Assembly: GCF_000062885.1 (NCBI RefSeq)
Contig: NC_009142.1
Coordinates: forward strand, 7,367,584 to 7,431,583
Source: Saccharopolyspora erythraea NRRL 2338
GTDB taxonomy: Bacteria; Actinomycetota; Actinomycetes; Mycobacteriales; Pseudonocardiaceae
Direction: 5' to 3'
DNA: 64,000 nt
This document shows, piece after piece, positions 59,373-64,000 of the stretch. Position 1 is the first letter of the stretch. Each line of letters begins with the position of its first letter. Both the position numbers and the translations under genes were made by a program. The notes under the pieces were generated by a model. The model had not been told where the DNA came from, ran no database searches, and saw nothing but the letters and a program-made list of their open reading frames with translations.

Positions 59373-59642
59373 ATGCACGCGTCAATCGCCCACCAGGCCG
59401 CTTCGGTTGCCGACACGAGCCAGGTCTTCGGCTTGGCACTCGGCGGCGTGCTCAGCATCGCGGCACTCGCCTATGCGGTGCTGTTCATCAGCGCGCTGAT
59501 CAGCATCCTGCGGTCCCACCACAGCGGAGGGATGAAGCTGGCGTGGATCGTGTTCGCGTTCGTGGCGCCGTTCCTGGGCAGCGTCCTCTGGTTCCTGGTC
59601 GGCCGCCGCGATTCACAACGCGCCCGGACCACCACCGCCTGA
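59373..59642 (+). CDS. PLDc_N-domain small membrane protein
   Basis: 89 residues with two membrane helices (about 23-45 and 54-74). The second half, LAWIVFAFVAPFLGSVLWFLVGRRD, is the phospholipase-D-nuclease N-terminal domain found alone in many actinobacteria. ATG 59373 has GAGGAA upstream. No catalytic HKD motif. Confidence 0.85.
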   Translation: MHASIAHQAASVADTSQVFGLALGGVLSIAALAYAVLFISALISILRSHHSGGMKLAWIVFAFVAPFLGSVLWFLVGRRDSQRARTTTA

Positions 59643-59649
59643 CCTCCAG

Positions 59650-60305
59650 AAGCTCGCGGCGATGCGCGGCACCGCTGCCGGCGGCGTGGCCGGGCACATG
59701 GCCTTCGCCGTCAGACCGGTGACCGCATCGTCGATGGGCGACGGCAAGTTGGTGAGGTTCAGCCCGTAGGTGAGCTGCCGGGCACCGTCCTCGGTGTTCA
59801 GCGACGTCGTGGTCATGCCGAAGACGGCGTCGTTATGGCCCCAGAGCCAGCCGCACTCGCCACCGTCGACGGCCGGCAGACCGAGCCCTTGGCGGGCGAC
59901 CTCGGCTCGGTCGGCCCGGTCGCGATCAGCCCTCGGGCCGCCAGGTCTTCCAGCGCCCGGCCTCCAGGTCGTCCAGCTTGCCCTGGAGGTACGACGGGAC
60001 AGGACGTGCTCGTAGTCGTTGATCCCGCTGGTGTGGTTGAGCACCATCCGCACTGAGATCCGCTGCCCGCGCTCACCGCGAATGGCGACAGCGGTGAAGG
60101 TCTTGGTGGTGCTGCCGGCCCGCTGCCGCGACTCCGGTCCGAGCGGCCGACCGCTGTCGACGTCGGCAACATTCGCGACGCCGCCCCTGCCGTTCGCACC
60201 ATCGCGGAACTCGGCCCGCACACCCGGCATACGGCCGCGTGCACGGCGTCCAGCTCCGGTTGCAGCGAGGGCTGCCGTCTTCCCGAGCCGACATCCAATA
60301 TTCAT
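59650..60305 (-). pseudogene. Decayed serine hydrolase (D-Ala-D-Ala carboxypeptidase/beta-lactamase class C type)
   Basis: Pieces of the family are visible: LQPELDAVHAA in one frame, then PGVRAEFRDG and the SxxK site GSTTKTFTAVAI in another, VLNHTSGINDYEHVL, and a C-terminal GHNDAVFGMTTTSLN. A frameshift near 60233, a deletion after FTAVAI (20-25 residues missing) and scrambling after YEHVL make it non-functional. Confidence 0.75.
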
Positions 60306-60341
60306 CGCCCGACGGATTCAGCGCTGGCGGAACCTCTCCGC

Positions 60342-61592
60342 TCAGGGGGACTCCGCGTGCTCGAGGTACACGGTGCCGCCGAGGGACAAGGCGCGTTGAC
60401 GAAGTTCCCTGTTGGACTCCACCAGCCGGCTCACCACGACCTCGTCGTGCGGCGCGGTGCGCAGGAGCGAGAAGAGAAACGCCCGCGGTTCGGCGGGAAC
60501 CCGGACCCGTGGCGTCGTGATCACGCGCGTGTGGAACGGGTAGAACAGCACCAGACCCGACTCACCGATGTCGTCGAGCACAAGCTTTCGCATCGTTTCG
60601 ACGATGAAATCCTCCGCCGCGGAACCCGGCAGCATGAGGTCGAGCCAGGGGTGCGGCTGTTCCCACGCCCCCGTGGACCTGAGGTAAGCCTCGTCGTCCT
60701 CCATCTGGTTCAGGAAGTCGAAGCACCCCATATCGTCGATCTCGGCGGACTCGTGGCCGAGACGGCCGAGAAGAGCGGCATCGTCCGGCTCCTCCCCAGG
60801 ATCGAAGTGAGTCGCCAACACCATCGCGTAGATCCACTCGCCGCTGTCGGCGAACCGGGCATGGCCTTCGATGTGGTCGAACCGGCCATCCTCGACGAGC
60901 AGGCATTGGTCGGCCAGCAATGGACTGAGCTCGCGGTAGTACAGCTTGTAGCGCCTCGTGCACGTTTTGGCGGGAATGAGACGCAGCGTGGCCCTGATAA
61001 TCGTGCCGTGCCTTCCACGACCCCCGAGAACAGCGTCGAACAGATCTGAGTCGCGGGTCCGCGAACACGTGCGGAGTTCGTCCTCCTCCGTGACGATCTC
61101 GAGCTCGGCGACGTTGTCGGTCTGCAACCCGGAGCGGTGGCTGGTTCCGCCGATCCCACCCACCGAAAGCGTGCCCCCGACGGACAGTTCGAGGTAGTCG
61201 GTGAGCACCGGTGGCGTCAGACCATGCGAGAGGGTCGCGCGGAGCACCTCGCTCCACCGCGCACCCGCACCAACCACCACGTGCTCGCTCTGCACGGCAT
61301 CAATTCCGTTGAGCCCCCTCATGTCCACGACGATGCCGTTCTTCGCCTGCGCCTGCCCTCCGGAAGAGTGCCCTTGCGCGCGCGGCACGAACGGAATCCC
61401 GCGTTCCGCCGCGAACCGCGCCATAGCACGGATGTCGGAAACACTCCCGGGGCGCAGCACGGCCCGCGGGCGGTCGTGGACGAGATGGCCCCAGTCTTCG
61501 GCCGCCCAGCGAAGATGCTGTTCGTCCTCGAACAGTTCGCCTGCAAGGCGCGGGTACCGTGCATCGCTGAAACCAAGGCTCACCACGACCAT
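60342..61592 (-). CDS. FAD-binding oxidoreductase (cytokinin-dehydrogenase-like)
   Basis: 416 residues. FAD_binding_4 fold: VLRPGSVSDIRAMARFAAERG, then RAQGHSSGGQA where the His could carry covalent FAD, and VGGTLSVGGIGGTSHRSGLQ. The C-terminal half resembles cytokinin dehydrogenase-type substrate domains. ATG 61592 chosen; an in-frame GTG at 61661 would add 23 residues. Neither has a strong ribosome site. Substrate unknown. Confidence 0.82.
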   Translation of the reverse strand: MVVVSLGFSDARYPRLAGELFEDEQHLRWAAEDWGHLVHDRPRAVLRPGSVSDIRAMARFAAERGIPFVPRAQGHSSGGQAQAKNGIVVDMRGLNGIDAVQSEHVVVGAGARWSEVLRATLSHGLTPPVLTDYLELSVGGTLSVGGIGGTSHRSGLQTDNVAELEIVTEEDELRTCSRTRDSDLFDAVLGGRGRHGTIIRATLRLIPAKTCTRRYKLYYRELSPLLADQCLLVEDGRFDHIEGHARFADSGEWIYAMVLATHFDPGEEPDDAALLGRLGHESAEIDDMGCFDFLNQMEDDEAYLRSTGAWEQPHPWLDLMLPGSAAEDFIVETMRKLVLDDIGESGLVLFYPFHTRVITTPRVRVPAEPRAFLFSLLRTAPHDEVVVSRLVESNRELRQRALSLGGTVYLEHAESP

Positions 61593-61662
61593 TGATCGTC
61601 CCAGCAATACCGGCTCTTCTTGAGAAGCATCACCCGCTCGGCCTATCAGCGCGCCATGCACG

Positions 61663-61698
61663 ACGAAGCCCCTGCCGGGAAATCGGCAGGGGCTTCGT
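61663..61698 (-). terminator. Terminator after tRNA-Val
   Basis: Perfect 15-bp stem (61663-61677 with 61684-61698) and 6-base loop, 12 bases past the tRNA 3' end. Confidence 0.8.
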
Positions 61699-61709
61699 GC
61701 TGGCTCCGG

Positions 61710-61781
61710 TGCGCGATACTGGGATTGAACCAGTGACCTCTACCGTGTCAAGGTAGCGCTCTCCCACTGAGCTAATCGCGC
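61710..61781 (-). tRNA. tRNA-Val (GAC anticodon)
   Basis: 72 bases. Acceptor stem GCGCGAT/ATCGCGC, anticodon arm CTACC-TTGACAC-GGTAG giving GAC, T-arm with TTCAATC, D-arm GCTC...GAGC. CCA is not encoded. Confidence 0.95.
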
Positions 61782-61864
61782 CTGCGGTTCAGCACCGCGT
61801 GCGCGCACCACTCTAGCGGAGGCGTGATCGGCACCTGTGGGCACCCCGCACGTGTGGCGGGTGG

Positions 61865-62065
61865 TCACACCTGGCGTTCGAAGGTGACCAGCAGGCCCTC
61901 GACGCCGCCCGGACCGAGGCGGCCCTTGACGTCGGCGCCCGTGATCGCCTTGAGCTGCCAGCCCTGGGAGGCGTGCTCGTTGAGGACCCGCTCCAGCTTG
62001 TCCCCGGAAATCTTGCCGCCGAGCATCTTCTCCCTCAGCTCGACCACCTTGTACTCGTAGGGCAT
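61865..62065 (-). CDS. DUF4177 protein
   Basis: 66 residues. MPYEYKVVELREK and HASQGWQLKAITG match the short DUF4177 family of unknown function. ATG 62065 has a GGGGGA site upstream. Monocistronic next to tRNA-Val. Confidence 0.8.
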   Translation of the reverse strand: MPYEYKVVELREKMLGGKISGDKLERVLNEHASQGWQLKAITGADVKGRLGPGGVEGLLVTFERQV

Positions 62066-62147
62066 CCGGTCCCCCGTCGTCGCCTTGCACGTACACCAGG
62101 CCAACGAGGACGGACCGCCGTGGGTTCCTCGGGCGCGCAGCGGTGGA

Positions 62148-62453
62148 TCACGGCTCGCACTTGCTGCCGGGCTTGCGGGTCAGGAACTCGTCGGCGGCCC
62201 AGCGCCCACCGCCGAGGTCGCGGAAGCCGTTGACCACGGTCGGGGTCCCGCGCACCTTCGCGCCGTTGAGCAGCGAGTCGACCTGCTTCTCGCCGGTGGC
62301 CGGGCCCGCGCGGACATTGAGCACGTCGGCGTTCACCTGGAACTCGCAGGGGGCCGTTCCGCCGAGGAGGCCGCCTGCCTGGGTGCCCGTCGCCCACATG
62401 AAGACGAGCACACCCGCTACTGCGTACAAGACCGGACGCGGCACCCCGAACAT
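62148..62453 (-). CDS. Secreted or anchored SH3-like domain protein
   Basis: 101 residues. N-terminal hydrophobic helix (about 7-28), then a bacterial SH3-type fold (DVLNVRAGPATGEKQVDSL ... GRWAADEFL) with two Cys. ATG 62453 has AGGAGGAA upstream. Probably binds cell wall. Confidence 0.8.
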   Translation of the reverse strand: MFGVPRPVLYAVAGVLVFMWATGTQAGGLLGGTAPCEFQVNADVLNVRAGPATGEKQVDSLLNGAKVRGTPTVVNGFRDLGGGRWAADEFLTRKPGSKCEP

Positions 62454-62753
62454 GACGTTCCTCCTGGTCAGGCGACATGTCCTGGTTCCAGCTATACGGG
62501 CAGGCCGACCGCGGCGGAACCCCGGGGCACCCGCCTGCACGTCCGGTTCAGCGCGTCGGGTGTCGCCCACAAGCGGACGTGTGCGCGCAGTCAGCGGGGG
62601 CGGGAAGCGGAGCGGAAGCGGGAGGAGAAGCCGGGCGGGATGCCGGAGCGGCACCCGAAAGGTGCCACGGCGGTGATGCGGCGTTTCCGCGCCGCCAGGA
62701 GTGGGAATCCGACGGGCCTGCGCCGGAGACCGAAGCTCGACGGGGGGACGAAC

Positions 62754-62984
62754 ATGCTTACGAAGCTGCGCGAGATGGGCCTCACCTCAGACCACATGTT
62801 CGCGGCCGGGATGGCCTCGATCGGCCTGTCGTTCCTTTCCTGGCTGACCTCGAAGAAGACCGAGAGCACCGAGCGGGCCGACCGCTGGGGCATCTTCGTC
62901 GGCGAGTGGGCGCCGACGTTCTTCGCGCTCGGCAGCGCCATGCGCATCGACGAGCTCCGCCGGGGCCGGAAGTTCTGCAGGTAG
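62754..62984 (+). CDS. Small conserved membrane protein
   Basis: 76 residues with two hydrophobic stretches (about 16-32 and 45-63; FAAGMASIGLSFLSWLTSKK, then WGIFVGEWAPTFFALGSAM). ATG 62754 has GGGGGGA 6 bases upstream. Function unknown. Confidence 0.75.
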   Translation: MLTKLREMGLTSDHMFAAGMASIGLSFLSWLTSKKTESTERADRWGIFVGEWAPTFFALGSAMRIDELRRGRKFCR

Positions 62985-63007
62985 TCGAGGCGCGCGGACC
63001 GGACGAA

Positions 63008-63047
63008 GAACGCCACTTTCGCCCCCTCGGGGGCAAAAGTGGCGTTC
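63008..63047. terminator. Bidirectional terminator
   Basis: 18-bp stem with one mismatch (63008-63025 with 63030-63047) and a 4-base loop, between convergent genes. Its CCACTT arm word recalls the hairpin at 2920. Confidence 0.8.
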
Positions 63048-63095
63048 GCGCACATCGCCTGGGATCAGGTCAGGCGTGGTGGTGGCCGCCGGAGA

Positions 63096-64000
63096 TCAGC
63101 GGTTGGCCATCCTCTTCTGCAGGTTGTCGTCCAGCGTCGCGAGGAACTCCTCGGTGGTCTGGTAGCCCTGGTCGCCGCCGACCAGCAGCGCCAGGTCCTT
63201 GGTCATCCGGCCGCTCTCGACGGTCTCGATGACGACCTTCTCCAGCGTCTCGGCGAAGCCGACGACCTCGGGGGTCGAGTCCAGCTTGCCGCGGTGCTGC
63301 AGGCCGCGGGTCCACGCGAAGATCGACGCGATCGGGTTGGTCGAGGTCGGCTTGCCCTGCTGGTGCTGGCGGAAGTGCCGGGTGACCGTGCCGTGCGCGG
63401 CCTCGGCCTCGACCTTGCCGTCCTCGGTCATCAGCACCGAGGTCATCAGGCCCAGCGAGCCGAAGCCCTGCGCGACGGTGTCGGACTGCACGTCACCGTC
63501 GTAGTTCTTGCAGGCCCAGACGTAGCCGCCCTCCCACTTCATGGCGGTGGCGACCATGTCGTCGATCAGCCGGTGCTCGTAGGTCAGGCCCTTGGCGTCG
63601 AAGTCGGCCTTGTACTCGTTGTCGAAGACCTCCTGGAACACGTCCTTGAACAGGCCGTCGTAGGCCTTGAGGATCGTGTTCTTGGTGGACATGTACACCG
63701 GGTAGCCGCGCTCGAGGCCGTAGCGGAAGGACGCGCGGGCGAACTCCTCGATGGAGCGCCTGTAGTTGTACATGGCCATCGCCACGCCGCCGTCCTCACC
63801 GAACTTGGCGACCTCGAACTCGATCGGTTCGCCGCCGTCCTCCGGCGTGTAGGTGACGGTCACCGTGCCCGGGCCCGGCACCTTGAAGTCGGTCGCCTTG
63901 TACTGGTCGCCGTGCGCGTGGCGGCCGATGACGATCGGCTTGGTCCACGTCGGTACGTAGCGCGGGATGTTGGAGATGACGATCGGCTCGCGGAAGATGA
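63096..64000 (-). CDS. icd: NADP-dependent isocitrate dehydrogenase, 3' part
   Basis: Converts isocitrate to 2-oxoglutarate in the TCA cycle. 301 codons are in the window; the N-terminal third lies beyond the right edge. The sequence ([59 protein letters not shown]) is the eukaryote-like homodimeric type. The frame is continuous to 64000. Confidence 0.95.
   Translation of the reverse strand, partial: IFREPIVISNIPRYVPTWTKPIVIGRHAHGDQYKATDFKVPGPGTVTVTYTPEDGGEPIEFEVAKFGEDGGVAMAMYNYRRSIEEFARASFRYGLERGYPVYMSTKNTILKAYDGLFKDVFQEVFDNEYKADFDAKGLTYEHRLIDDMVATAMKWEGGYVWACKNYDGDVQSDTVAQGFGSLGLMTSVLMTEDGKVEAEAAHGTVTRHFRQHQQGKPTSTNPIASIFAWTRGLQHRGKLDSTPEVVGFAETLEKVVIETVESGRMTKDLALLVGGDQGYQTTEEFLATLDDNLQKRMANR

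Overview
The window is high-GC actinobacterial DNA with dense coding, many GTG starts, ATGA/GTGA gene overlaps and a bifunctional FO synthase for coenzyme F420. The gene families (SCO4848-type membrane protein, XRE-DUF5753/DUF397 pair, SigC, many paired regulators) suggest a Pseudonocardiales-type organism such as Saccharopolyspora. That placement is inference, because no ribosomal RNA lies in the window.

Layout. Positions 1-10.5 kb hold a nucleoside salvage locus on the minus strand: a BMP lipoprotein, an ABC ATPase, two permeases, cytidine deaminase and thymidine phosphorylase. Adenosine deaminase lies further on, beyond a coiled-coil protein gene on the other strand. Positions 11.4-14.9 kb are the sdhCDAB operon, followed by an SCO4848-like membrane protein and a D-Ala-D-Ala carboxypeptidase. 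Positions 16.6-19.3 kb are an autoregulated FAD monooxygenase-TetR-Nudix operon with a clear operator. Positions 19.3-28.7 kb carry a YihY-type protein, trpS, a 36-bp tandem repeat, fbiC, a secreted subtilase, and a divergent TetR/reductase pair.

Positions 28.7-34.7 kb are accessory. They hold an orphan peptidoglycan-binding protein, a HepT-MntA toxin-antitoxin pair lying between a degenerate copy of the exonuclease III gene's 3' end and the intact gene, and a protein built from the N-terminal half of a Tn3 transposase plus a repetitive tail-like N-terminus. hepT carries a one-base frameshift.

Positions 34.7-39.2 kb hold a two-component system and an XRE-DUF5753/DUF397 module with clustered CGTGCACG palindromes. 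Positions 39.5-42.7 kb form a copper operon (promoter with a CsoR-like box, copZ, a 57-residue His-containing membrane protein, copA) followed by csoR. Positions 42.8-47.1 kb hold a PP2C phosphatase divergent from an HTH-N6-methyltransferase fusion and a soluble Ser/Thr kinase, with a perfect palindrome in the shared promoter region. Two different IS5-family elements (47.2-48.1 and 51.7-52.6 kb, each with a 3-bp TNA duplication) bracket a damaged HxlR regulator, an imine-reductase-like gene and a CopD-CtaG fusion. A second copper-type ATPase, SigC, a LuxR-type two-component system with an ABC exporter, a dead serine hydrolase, an FAD oxidase, tRNA-Val(GAC), small conserved genes and the 3' part of icd fill the rest.

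Working together: the left third imports and degrades nucleosides and feeds respiration through SDH and Icd. The right half is enriched for copper handling and for paired regulators.
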